Assembly: GCA_013433145.1 (NCBI GenBank)
Contig: CM024175.1
Span: 9,718,516 to 9,782,515, forward strand
Length of the DNA: 64,000 nt
Origin: Ascaris suum
Taxonomy: Eukaryota > Nematoda > Chromadorea > Rhabditida > Ascarididae
Direction of reading: 5' to 3'
Position 1 is the stretch's first letter; each line of letters begins with the position of its first letter. Shown here one piece after another: positions 1-13,510 of this stretch. The notes beneath the pieces are model-generated. The model was not told the DNA's origin, ran no database searches, and worked only from the letters and a program-made list of their open reading frames with translations. A program made the position numbers and the translations under genes.

Positions 1-850
<850 letters not shown>

Positions 851-2200
851 GAAAACGGTAACAGTAATAGTACTAGTGATGTCAGTAGTGGCGCTAATAG
901 TGGAAGTAATTATAATAATATTGTTGCATTAATTTCCACTGTTGCGATTATTAATTTTATTATTGCTATCTCGTGTCTTTTTTATAGGAGAATGTGATGC
1001 GTTGTTGGTTAGAGGCCCACATGTGTTAAGATTTCAGTGAGTAACTCAGGATCGGAATAATTTGGATCAGGCAATGAGAAATGAGAGTAGACCACTCCTT
1101 TCATGACATTAAGGGAAACAGAGCACAGAGAAAAACAATGGAAAAGAAGTTTCTCGAAGAGAGCATGTTCCAAGTTGGTCCGATCCTGAATTGCTCTTTG
1201 AACCCTTCAGTATGTGTAAGCCTCTAAGCAATAAGTTATCATGCTTTGCTATGAAAATGTCATTATATATTAATAATGAAATCACTAATAACATGAGCAG
1301 AAATCAACCGTAAAATTATCATTATTATTATTATTACTATTACCATTATTATTTGCTTCTCTAATACATCACTCGCCAACAATATTTTGCGATATTTTCT
1401 TCACGGATGATATGATGTAAACACAGATAGAGGATATTATAAAACAGCCATATAAGCTTAATTGTGTTACTGTGTTACCTACCTCTCCACCTACCTGAAA
1501 GTAATTTCTCGTCGCTTTCATATTCCAACACATATTTTCACCAACTGGTCGTTGAATCTTATTATAATCTCGCTTGACAACTTTACTGTGGTAATATTTA
1601 CTTGTTTGTTAATTTTTGCATTGCCCCTCTTGTGTTCCTTTCAAAATACTGTGCTCTACACAATAAACACCACTTTATTTATTTCAATCTACGCATAACT
1701 GTCTTCATGAATTGTAAGCCATCGAATTTATTTTTTTCAACAAACAGTGGTGGATTGCCTCAGAGCAGTTGACACGCATGGGCTGTCGCATTCAGCTGGC
1801 CATACCAATTGTTTTTTTTAAAGTAATCAGCAATCAGTAAAACGTGCTGGATGGGGCATTATGCTTTAATGATTCAAACTCTTCCGAGTGCCTTTCCATG
1901 AAAAATCCACTATTTTTGATATAATCGTTGCAAAACACAATTAGATCGGTGACAAGATTGCTTCAAAATTTTCGACACCTTTAAATGCTGATATCTATAC
2001 CGTTTCCGAAAATGAGTGGACAGTTTCTCTTAGGAGACCTTGTAAGAGGTGATAAATAAATTGTAGATTAACTGCTTTCGGGCAGAGCAGAGAAGCGATG
2101 ACCATAAGATAGAGCAAACTCTCTGCAAATTCTTTGCGACAAGCATCGGTGTATGTAATAGGAGAGCGTATTTGATTATAGCAATCAGTATCCTGCTAGT
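851..2200. other. Non-coding, no gene seen
   Basis: AT-rich sequence with short chance ORFs only. An 11-bp inverted repeat, TCAGGATCGGA at 1046-1056 and its complement at 1179-1189, brackets about 120 bases. A possible acceptor followed by an open stretch occurs at about 1747, but no donor or partner exon was found. Confidence 0.5.
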
Positions 2201-2204
2201 TGTC

Positions 2205-2340
2205 TACGCAAGGCGTCGTCTTAGCGACGCTCCATTTCGACCTTAGCGGTTCGCAGTCGAACACCGAAGCGGCTCGGACGTGACGAATACCCGGCAAAGA
2301 CTCCGTCCGAACGACGACCCCTCCATCCAACTTCCCCACC
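2205..2340. other. GC-rich island with three stem-loops
   Basis: A sharply GC-rich patch in AT-rich surroundings. Three stem-loops follow each other: GCGTCG/CGACGC (2213-2218 with 2225-2230, 6-nt loop), GTTCG/CGAAC (2249-2253 with 2258-2262, 4-nt loop), and TCGGACG/CGTCCGA (2274-2280 with 2304-2310, 23-nt loop). A pyrimidine-rich stretch follows. There is no long ORF. It could be a structured RNA, part of a promoter, or the end of a mobile element; nothing identifies which. Confidence 0.5.
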
Positions 2341-2422
2341 CCTCCCCGCTCCATTGATGCAGTCGTTTACCCCTTCCTCTGTTAATATTGCTGATTTTTT
2401 TCGGCTTAATTAAAAACTTTAG

Positions 2423-2497
2423 CCTATTGTCTTCTTGCCAGATTGCACAACATGTGGCGGAGCCTCGAAAGAGGAGGGATTTGCGGTTTCTTCAAAG
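2423..2497 (+). CDS. Possible isolated internal exon, unknown protein
   Basis: A 25-codon segment lies between an AG at 2421-2422 and a good donor (AAAG then GTAAAT) at 2498. It contains CTTCGGASKEEGFAVSSK, with a C-x2-C pair, and looks more protein-like than its surroundings. A second, better acceptor (CTTCTTGCCAG) inside it would start the exon at 2442. The segment is open throughout in phase 0. No neighbouring exon of matching phase was found in the next few kilobases and the left side is repeat, so it may be a relic or a chance match. I do not recognise the family. Confidence 0.28.
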
Positions 2498-5400
2498 GTA
2501 AATTAAAAGTAAAAAAACCAAAACGGGACCAAATACCCTCACAAACCATCACATGGAGTACATTATATTCATCAAATTTCGCACCTCCAACTTTTTTTGG
2601 CTAAATCAAGCTAGTGCGCTTATTCGTTAAGTGTGCCTAGATTTATGAATTTATAACGATGAGTAAATACAATACATTTTCATAGTCAAATTTTGAAGTC
2701 TTTTAAGTTTCGTCATTGGTTACAACTAACGTACAATTTTTATGTCGAAATTCACTAAGAGAATTTTTTGTTTTGCATTTCTCATAATTAAAAATATTTA
2801 TTATTTAATTAAGCAAAGATATTTAAGTGAAGGCTTCATGCATCTAAATATAATATAGCGAACATGAGGAATACACAAATAGCAAAAGCATTATTTGAAG
2901 TTGCTAATATAATGCAATTAAAGCGCGTCATTCAAAGCAAATTCTATGCCATATTATCTTCGCGCATAGGTAAAATTCAAAAATACGTTCGATTTTATGG
3001 GTTTTTTACGTTTAGTGCAAAATATGTGCAATTTTTGCGCCGTGAATCTATCACGTTTGCCACATTGAGATATACTCAATGAGATATAGCGGGTTAACTT
3101 AAGAAGTTGATAAATTAGCTTTTAATGGGAGAAATTGCAAATAGAGCAAAGAAATGGATTGATTGAGCCAAGAATGACTGTCTATTCAATGCATCGCTAC
3201 ATATACAATCGACTTCTGAAGGAATCCTATAATCACGAAAGTGAAAATTTGCAAATTAAAAATTTTTGTTTTATACAACATACGTCAAAGTGTATTTGTA
3301 ACAAATTAGTTATGCAGTATTCGTGCTTCTCCACATTTCGATTCATCTACCACTTACTAGTCGTTTATACTGATCTACAGAATTGATAATTTAGACAATG
3401 GTACTTGCAATTTTTTTTAAAGTAACAATTGGACAGTTTAGTAAAGGTTATGAGTTGAAAACAAGAAACTACTAGAAATTCTGAATTGCTTACTCGATAA
3501 TAAAATGGAAATATTTGAAATAGATAGGTGGTTGTCGTTGTGGTGCGCTAATACGTTTACATTTCCTGTCATATTTCGACTTGCTCAATAAGCTTTCAAT
3601 GTCAAATGAGAACGCTCATTCAACAATGAGTACCAACCGATATTACTCGTTAATGGATAAACAAACGACAACCAAACCGGTGTTATGACTCTCGCCAGTG
3701 TCTAATAAGCTCAATCGAGAAATCGATGATCAGTATTTAGCTGCAAATACCTACTGCTCATTACTGCATTGTCACCTACACACAGCATTTATTGTGTTGC
3801 CTTGGTGACGCTCTCAACTCACTGGTGCATATATGCGTTAGCAACAATCAAATATGCATTCATAAGCTTAAATCACTCGATTTTATTCAAATATACAAAC
3901 GTGCTCCTCATAATTACCAAATTTGCATATAAACATGTATTTATCTCATTAAAAAAATCAAATCCCTTACATAATAATTTTTATAATTTTATTCTGTTTC
4001 AAAAGTGTTCGAATTAAATTAGCCGATAATAAAATATACAAGTGCAACCATAAAATCATTGCAATAAAGACGCTTAGCTTTTAACTGTTCAATGAATTTT
4101 ACTTTCGATAAGCATATTTCGATTCATATTTTGACTAAATATTATTTCATTATCGAAAATAATGAATGATTTATTTTTTGCAAACAAAACAAACATTTAT
4201 TAACGTTCAAAATCGATGAAAATTTTTCTTTAGCAATAACGATTATTTATTTTCCTTTTTAAAAATTATTCTCAATTATAATAGTAATAAAACGAATTTT
4301 CTTTTTTTTTCATTTTATCTCATAAGAAAGAAATAAAATCTATAAAAGAATAAATGAAATAACTCGCTTATCAAATGCTAACAAATGTTGCATTAGGAGT
4401 CGTCTATAGATGAGCGAATAAATTCAGAAACGAAAATTTCTTTTTTTTTTTTCAACTTCATAGGATTTCGTTCCATGCAGCTCACTCAGCTTGTAAATTT
4501 TACTTTGGTTGCGATAAAAAAGATGAACAAAAATACAATGGAAATCATAAGTTTGATAAATAGAAGTTTATCAAGCATTATTATCACTAAACGAATCGAT
4601 ATATTCACATTTCGATTGATTAACACAAAGCAAAAGTTAGCAAAATCCTAAATGCAAGAAGTTCTTCCATATATTCCACTTATATCAACATTTTTAGCAC
4701 TCATTTATGGCATTCGAAAAAATTTTACCCGCATCATTTTTGAAAAAATCTTTATTGAAAGATAATATCGGTTTGATTGCATTGCCGGTATTTCTAGGAT
4801 TAATTTCTCAGCATTAAATGTCCTAAATTTTATTTATTTTAATGCTGTCAACGTTTCTATAGGATATCCATCTCATATAACAAACTCAATTTTAATCTTA
4901 TTGTGGGTAATTCATTGATACCGTTCGCAAAAATTCGGTTTTATTTTTTGTATATTTGAAAGTAACCATAACTTCCATATTAGTCAATGAACACATTGCT
5001 TCGTTAGTTTCATATAATATATTCGAATAACAATCAGAATTAACATATAAGGTCGATGTTTGACATATACGCTTAAACATTTTCAGCAAAATACTAAACT
5101 CTAACGCTTTATAGTTAGTAGATAAGTTGTTAAAATGTGATAAACGCATCAATATCTTTGCTAATCGTCTGGTGAGTAAATTTCATTTTATAGGTAAATA
5201 AAACTTATCGATGTGAAGGAATTATCAATAAAGAAGATATTCTGTAAAAGTGACGACAATGTTGGATATATACTTATGAAATTGTTGAATAAAAATAATT
5301 ACTGCAAAAAGGTGTACACAATTTCCTGTATCTCTTCATATATTAGTGACAGATACTGTAGCTATGTATCATCGCTAATGGAATACTCACGCATATGTTA

Positions 5401-8079
5401 TCGACATCAAGTCATTCTTTTCTAGCAAATCAATTCGAAAGAACTCAATTGAAACGAGCCACTAAAATTTCAAATCGATGCATTTATTTTTATACGTCAA
5501 AATTAAATATGGCTCAAATTCAGGTTATAATATTTCAACTCAAATGAATATATAGAATGATCTCTTGCAGAATCAATGAAAAGTTGCATACGGTCCGCAT
5601 AAAATAAACAAACACGTAATTCTTTTTGCTCACATGAAGTTTTCAAATTTCTCGCCAATTTTGCTAAAACGTTTCCAACCTTATGTAAAATTAATTCCTT
5701 TCAACCTCCCCACTGATACCTTGTTCTATGTGTCTTCATCGTGAGTTAATAAGGGGCGCTTTACCATTCGGCGATTGTTTTAAAAGATGATATCAATTTT
5801 GAGTTTGGCTCTTACTGGCTAAACTGAAATATATATATAGGACGTATCGAGAATGTTTTTTCCTGAGAAGATCACATGCTCATATTTATGCTTATTCGGA
5901 TATTTAAACTTACCATGCGGAAAAAATGCGACAAAGCATTACAAAAATTCAATGTAATCTAATAACAATTCAGAATTCATTTCAACAACATATCCATATG
6001 GAAGCAAGAATATAAAGAAATAAACGATTTTGAGCAGAATATAAGAGAAGAAGAGACGATCAATGAATTCACATTCCGCTTATATGAGCAAACAATTTCG
6101 CAGACGATATGAAACGAAAAATCCACCGTTGTAAATTACTCAGAGATCATTTTCTGTACATTTCCAATCCTTAAATTAATTCGAATTTAATATTTCATGA
6201 GCGGTCGTATAAGAGCGATTATCTGATAGTAAGCGTTCTATTGATCACTTTCTCTAAGTCATATTTTCGTGATCTCAAGTTGCAACTCTTAGATAGACAG
6301 ATTGAATACACACACATACATATCCTAATGGTCATAATTCGTTTTGCACACTCAACTTTATTGAAGTGATTAAAATTAGAGAAAGGCAACTGAAGAGAAT
6401 AAATTGATCAAATATTTTGCCAAAGCGATTACCGTTTGAAAATTTTTCTGGAAAGATTCTCTAGAGGAAATGATAAAATATATCATTGCATTTCACTAAC
6501 TAAGTTGAAATTTTTTTTTTGAGCAATTAATAAAATATATATAGAAGAGTGAAGTTATATTGAAGAGATACGATAAGTCGCAAAAAACTTCTACAAAAGA
6601 CTTCTTGCAATTATCGATCAGTGGAAAATGAAAACTTAATCAATTACAAAAGGCATAGGAAAATTTACTAGCACATTTATAAGCGCATAATTCACAACAC
6701 AACAAAAACTTGATATAGAGATCATTTATGATAAATCTAAAGTAACCGATACAATTACTGATCAAAAATTTCCTATACACTTCCACTAAAAAAAAAATAC
6801 TGTAATCAGTAAATAAATTTTGCAAGCATAGCTTCGGCCGTTACCTAATTGAACTACCGAAGAGATAGCCAGATAGAAGCATCAGCACAAGCGGGTAAGA
6901 TATCGCCATAATGAGTCTTCTGATTCCAAGTTTTACAAAAAGTATACAAAAATACATTTCATGCTGAACGAAAGTGCATTTTTGTAGGACTTATGTGCTG
7001 ATATCATAGTAGTTGTTCACGGAAGGAAAAGTATTACTATTTAATTTGATGACCATAACTGTAATTCTTTCGTTAGATTCTCTATCGTATAACACATAAA
7101 TAATTTTCGATTCAGATCAGTTTAACTCAATGTTGGTGGACGCATGGCAAATGGAATTTTATCTTATTCTAATATGCTCTATCAGTGGCTAATGCTCAAA
7201 ATGTGATCATCTTATCATTTTATCTTTTTTAATTCCATTTTATAATTTCAATAAAATTGTTTTTTCTCCTTTTTTTTCTTTTATTACTCTTTTCGCTTCG
7301 ATGAAATTCAAATTTTTGAAGTAATAATATTAGAAATTTAGTTCATAAGCACTAATTTGGAAAGTTGATATAATTTGAAAATAAAAGGATATAAAACGAA
7401 TAATTGGGAATTCACCTCGCTAATCTATCATAAATACTGAAATAATGCTATTATTAAAAAAAACTATTCTTTCTAGTATATTTTTCGAAAATAAATCTCA
7501 TTTCATATTTGCTATGATTTGGAAATGAAAATAATTCTCACCTTTATAAGAAAATATATGATAAAATAAATGCGTATCATATTTTATCGCGAAGTAACAA
7601 ATTATTTCTATTTAGAAATGAAAAATGAAAACCACTTCTCATACCATTTCTTTTCATTTTTCAATTTGTGCAAACTAAATTCTGCGCAAAATTCGTTGTT
7701 TTGCCAAATGATAACGCATATTTATTTGATCGTATTGCTCAATATTTCAGCATTCCATCAATAACGAGAAATGAAATATGATAAGATTATATGTCATAAT
7801 CGAACAACATTCTACAAGAAAATGAGGAGGTTGCAAAAGTGGAATAAATGCAAAAAGCGAAGATTCGGTATTTCCTTTGTTTTCATGCATAATTTTTCCA
7901 CATACATTGTCTTGATTATCATTGAGTTTCGACATGCTTCACTAATGAGATTTAATGAACTGAATATGATGACTTTGTGATCGGCAAAGAAAATAAAGGT
8001 GCGCTATTTTTCAACGTTAACAGCATATTCCCATCACCAAACAATGAAATATGAATGAGCCGAATGCGCCTCATGTTTA
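2498..8079. other. Gene-poor AT-rich stretch
   Basis: No splice-supported exon was seen on either strand. Open frames of 60-85 codons are at the level expected by chance at this base composition, and their translations show no recognisable motif. Poly-A and poly-T runs of 8-12 bases are frequent. Confidence 0.5.
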
Positions 8080-9160
8080 GTTATTGTAAAGTTTCGAGCC
8101 ATAAAGCGATATTCGGCTTGAATGAAAAAATGCTGCGCCCTCTCAAGGACGCTCGATATGAACATAGGTTGTGAGTTAGGCCTCATATAGTTACGATCTA
8201 CTGCAGGGAAGAAATTCTGATGCTATAAGTAATCCGTATCGCAAGTAATAGAGGAAATTTTTGCATGCGGAGTTGTTCGCAGAGCTTGTTCTTTGGTGCC
8301 TTAAACACGCACTTGGAGACATCAGTTCATTTCATTACCCCTTAGGGCCTACTGTAGATGAACACAGGGGACCATCGATAGCGATCGTCTGTAGCAAAAA
8401 ATCGCGTTGGGAGTTGGTAGTCTGGGTCGACTATCGAAACACGTGCCGTTGAAGAATATCTTACCGTAATCATTACGCAATTCAATACCCGCTGGGACTG
8501 CTCACGTCTCATGAAAAGCGCCAATTAGCTTGTTCGAGAGTGCGCTAAAGGTGAAGGTTAGCTACATGAAAATGGATGAAAACGCCAGATTGAGTATTCT
8601 ATAATGCTGTGGTACTTAAAACTCGGTAGTTGCAGAAATTTGTCCTGTAGGATGCGATGACATATTTTGACTAGATTGTCGTCACCGATTGCCGATCTAT
8701 AAACCATCACAGGTCGTTATGTTTGAGAAGTAAAAACGAGTGATTGTTTGTATGGCGGTAGTTTGAATGTAAAGCGAGTAAATCACGCGCTTAACTATAA
8801 TGGCAGCTTATTAATTAAGTATTGAGGTAGCGTTTATATGCTAGAGAGGGTGAGACATTATAAGCGAGACGGTTGCCGGCTGCCTCTAAGCAAGCATGAA
8901 ACGATGCAACACCGATTCTATCCGCATGTTTGCTTACGAGTTCTATGTGTTCACACCTTGCGCTTCAAGCCTTCATACTTCAGTTCAACGGCAATTGGCA
9001 CATTTCAAACTGTATTCATAAGAGATGGTATTCTTCACCTGTCGCGCTGCTTTGCAAACTATATGCTCGAGCAAGCGATTGCTGTTGTTGTTGTCGTTGT
9101 TTATATCGCTGTCACATTTAATGTAACTGCGATGCTCATTTGATGACAAGTGTATGAATC
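8080..9160. other. Moderately GC-richer island, no gene resolved
   Basis: This stretch is visibly richer in G+C than its flanks and carries overlapping open frames on both strands: about 8261-8452 plus, 8342-8524 minus and 8838-9143 plus. None has convincing splice sites or a recognised motif. The last frame includes a GTT-rich run encoding poly-valine near 9085. It could be a decayed gene or transposon. Confidence 0.3.
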
Positions 9161-11092
9161 GAATTTTTTTTGCATCCATCATTTCTGAGCATAAAATAGG
9201 TAGGGGAAGAGGATGCGAGTATTTACGACTTGATGGCTAACCAATCAATCGTCAATCGAATCATTCCCATCTGTCGTTAATTAGCCTTGATCAGGATGGA
9301 GAAATGTCTCCAAAATGACAGCCTTTATGTGTAAACAACTGCTAAATTAGCTATAACAATAGCTATATTGTGACTTCTTCGGAATATTCGTAAAAATCAA
9401 CTGCGATATTTTTAGTACGAATTTGTTGTGTTACTGGCACTTACAACTTTCAACTCATTATAATAAATTGTCACTATATCCGCCTAATCCGACGTTCATT
9501 TTTTCATTACTTTAAAAGCTGTTCCCTCTTAATTCGGTGATGTGATATGAAAATTATAATTCACATAGTCGAAAACACTATATTCAACATTTTCATCAAA
9601 TTTTTATTGGAAATTTTTGTTGTTTTTACTTCTCTAATATTGTAGGTGTATTTTTTTTAAAGCTGAACTTAAACATGACATCGTCTATGACTATTACATA
9701 TAATGTTGTTGTTGAAGTTTATTTATAATTCATGTCGAATTATAGCCACTAAAAATTTTATCATCAACAATGAAATTGTGAGTTACTTAGCGAAATATAA
9801 AACGAAGAGGAAATATTAATCACGAAAATATTGCAATTATAATCACGTAATCATCTAGAGAACATATATTTGAACTTTTGTAAGCGACAAATAATGACTG
9901 AATACGCTCAATATCAATAATATGTTCAAAGCTCTTTTATATTTTCTGCATTGAATAATTTCCTTTTTCAATGCTTTAGCATCTAAGCTGCTATGCTTTA
10001 TATTCTTCTTTACAAACGTAAGCGATAAACAGGTAAAAAGTGACAACAATGATTGAAAATAGAGAGGCATTTATTAGATCGAAGGTCAGTTGATATGTTG
10101 ATATGTGCTTTAAGCTTATATGGATCGCAAAAGCACATCAAAGAAAATATGATTAATTAAGGAATAAGAGAATGAGTGATTCGGTTGCAAAAAAAAAATC
10201 ATAGCACTTCATGTGTACAAACAAACCAACAATTCAGGCCATTTCATAGCTTTCATCGAATCATTTAAATGGCCATCACTTTGAGTGGGAATTCGCAATT
10301 CTATTCGAATCATTTTGTGAGTTTATTATGTTTTCTTACTTTATTTTACTTCTGTTGTATTCATACGACATCCGTAATTTGCGATAAAGATAGAATTAAA
10401 TTCACTAAGGGTTATTGATTGCATTTGATCAGTAGACGAATTGGGAGTTTCCCTTCTCGAGAGCGAAATAAAGAGAATGTAAAACGGCTATTGAAGAAGA
10501 CCAAATTATGCTAGAAAAGTGCAACTGATAACGTTTATTCAAATTTTCGTAAAATAACACCTAGCCGACTGAATTTAATGTTACATTTGACATTAATTTG
10601 AATAGTTCTTTATCTTTTCGGCGTAGAGATTGCAGCACACTATAATGTCAGCGGTCAATTTCGAAGAATTTAAGTGATGACCATGAAATACCTCTACGGT
10701 TAGAGCTTTGTTTTGATTTATTCGCTTTATTTCACCGTCGGCTTCATGATTAAATTTCATTTTGAATCAAAGTTCTTTGAAGAAACAACCATGTCGGTGA
10801 TCTAGCGGTCATTCATAACGACCTCTGTGGTCAGTAGAATGCAACCTCTTCTCATCTGCATATTTCATATTAAATCTCATTCCACATTTAAAAACGTATA
10901 AGATGTTACTGTTTGGTGGGAAGGTTAAAAAGGAAAAGCTATTCTGTATCAGGCAGTAGAATATTTGAATATTTGATAAATTCTAACGAGTGAAAATCAA
11001 TGCCCGATTACCATGTTGCTTCTTTGAAGCGGAAATGCTGAAAAGTTCTACAATTTTTCATCAATTTCAAATTGTCAATCAATTCTACTTTC
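9161..11092. other. Nothing recognisable
   Basis: AT-rich intergenic-type sequence with no supported exon, RNA gene or repeat family visible. Confidence 0.5.
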
Positions 11093-11212
<120 letters not shown>

Positions 11213-13400
11213 ATGTATATATAAATGTGTATCTGCAAGCATTTTTAGTAGTTTTAGTAAGTAGAAGCAAAAGTTTTAGTAAGTAAAAGCTTTGCCTCAT
11301 CCATACCATCGTGCTGGCAGTTCTAAGCTTTTCTAAATTTGCTATTTCCAGATATTATTATCGTTTTCAACGCTATGAAGTAATCAATATTAGTTGTAAT
11401 ATTCAAAATTCTTCAATAATCAATATTGTAACTTAATTTTGATCATTAAAAAAATGGGCAATTGAAAATTTAAATGTCAATTCGTTAATTATCGTTTAAT
11501 TATTGCATTGTGATATTCAATAATATTAGAAATAAAATAGAGATCAAAGAATTTCTCAATCGTTGAAATGAAAACGATTTGCAAAATGCCACGAAATTGC
11601 AACTCTATCATTGATGATGGAAATAGATGAAAAATTAGGAAGTGAAACTTAATGTGTATTAGATTGAGTTGTAGTTGCTCACACGAGTATGGCATAAACT
11701 AACGCAATGATGTTTCGATTTTCGCATATTAGCTTCGATCATTGCTTTCTACGTATTTTCTCATTTCTTATTACCTTTCTCCACATAATTTTATCGCCTT
11801 TTTCATTGTTGTCTATCAAGATGAATTAATCATTGATAGTGCTATGCAATAGCGTACGTTTATTTTTTTTTATGGCTTTTATGAAATCGGAGTATGGCAA
11901 CATAATGCCTGCATGCACAAATGTGCGCTTGTGTCTGTCTTTCTGTCTGAGAGTTTCAAGTCGAGAACCGCTGACGATGCTATAGGTAAGAAATTTGGTG
12001 GCTAATTTAACTGAAGATCATCTTCTATACCATGATTCAAAAAATGCCACAATATTTGGCTTTAATCTTCTCTGATTGGATTCTCTTTCTACAACGGTCG
12101 GATTACATTTAAAAAAAAACGAATCATTTTGAGGAAGATTCACAGAGCCGATCAGACCACTTAATTTCGCAGCCACTGTTGAGAAATTTTTAGTTTTTTG
12201 TCTAGATTAGAGTTCGAAGATGTGGCTATTAGTCATTGAAAAGGTTATAGGCATACAAATAAATAAAAATTGTTTTATAAAATATTCATATTTATGCGAT
12301 GCTAATCCGTTGATTGTCGCTTATTATGGCTTATTTATTAACTCATACACCTGATGGTTTTCTTTGCTCTTATTGCCTCAGTATTCATCACCCGTAAATA
12401 GTTAACTGTAAATAGGTATTTTCTGTCATTTGTTTTGATTGTCGTCTCGCAATACAATCATTAAATTTTGTTTACTTTAGAACTATGATGATAGCTATGA
12501 TTTTATTTCATTAGAAAATTCGCATGCGCAATTTGTTATTTATCTCTTGCGAGATGAAATAACTTTGATCATAAAATTTGCTTCAGAGGCGAAATGAAAC
12601 GATAATAAAAATGGACTTTTTTTGGAAAGATTCGAGAAATAAGCATTAAAATTTCGAGCAATATTACGCTTAGGTCCCAACAGAAATTTTGCCTCATAGG
12701 AAAATTTGCCACATAGTTAAATAGTCTATTTTGAGCATTCTAGTCAATGGACTGGATTCTGAAGAAAAGCACCTCCAACTGCAATGGTAATCTGGTTTTG
12801 AGCGAAATATCTTCAAAATATTAGCAGATTTGAAAGTTAAAACGAAGGTTCATTTATACTGTAGTTGTTCGATGAGGCGAAAAGAGCGCACATAGAAAAA
12901 TGCTTGAAAAAAAAAAACGCCCATGCGCCATTCTAAATTATCTGAATTACAAGAATGGTATGAATTCTTTGAACAATGAAACGCTATCAAATTCTTTCTG
13001 CGAGCAAAACTGAATAAATTTTTTCGTTGAACAAAACTGAGCAAAACTGAAATTAAAATGTCTTCTACCATGTTTACGATTGTGTTCATTTAACCTTCAT
13101 CGACATATAGAGTGGAATTGAGAAACCACGATAAATGTCTAGGATAGAGGCATTTAGCCAACATTTAGGCATAAAAAAGTCGAGAAAATATGCAGCTTGT
13201 TTGAAAAATTAAGTTCTTCGCTAAAAATAAAGCTTGGTTTTAGATGTTTTTTAAATAAGAGTAATATATATACCTTTACGCATAGATTCCACAACTTTCT
13301 CTGCATCGAAAGTTTCGCTCCATTAGAGCCCCAAAATTTTTCTTTCAGTAAGACCAAGACAATCTAGTTTCAGTATGAGACAAGACGGAAGAGGGCCACG
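11213..13400. other. Nothing recognisable
   Basis: AT-rich sequence without supported exons. Short minus-strand ORFs (about 12850-13089 and 13154-13357) lack splice or motif support. Confidence 0.5.
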
Positions 13401-13404
13401 TTGG

Positions 13405-13510
13405 CGAGGCCTCAACGGATAGAACATCCGACGTATGACATGATGGAATATGTCCCTCGCGAGGGCAGGAAAGCCTTCCTTTCCTGCGGGAATGTTTCGC
13501 ATTCTCGCCT
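13405..13510. other. Tandem stem-loop cluster
   Basis: About 100 bases holding a run of short inverted repeats: GAGGCCTC (13405-13412, palindrome); CGGAT/ATCCG (13416-13420 with 13426-13430, 5-nt loop); GACAT/ATGTC (13437-13441 with 13450-13454); CCCTCGCGAGGG (13454-13465, perfect 12-bp palindrome); GCAGGAAAG/CTTTCCTGC (13465-13473 with 13479-13487, 5-nt loop); and GCGGGAATG/CATTCTCGC (13486-13494 with 13500-13508, 5-nt loop, one G-U pair). Adjacent stems share end bases. The element is GC-rich against an AT-rich background and has no ORF. Its nature is unknown. Confidence 0.6.

Noticed and set aside
12205..12225. tRNA B-box-like GTTCGAAGA
   Set aside because: No matching A-box or cloverleaf arms at the proper distance; similar isolated hits near 8534 and 19992 also fail.
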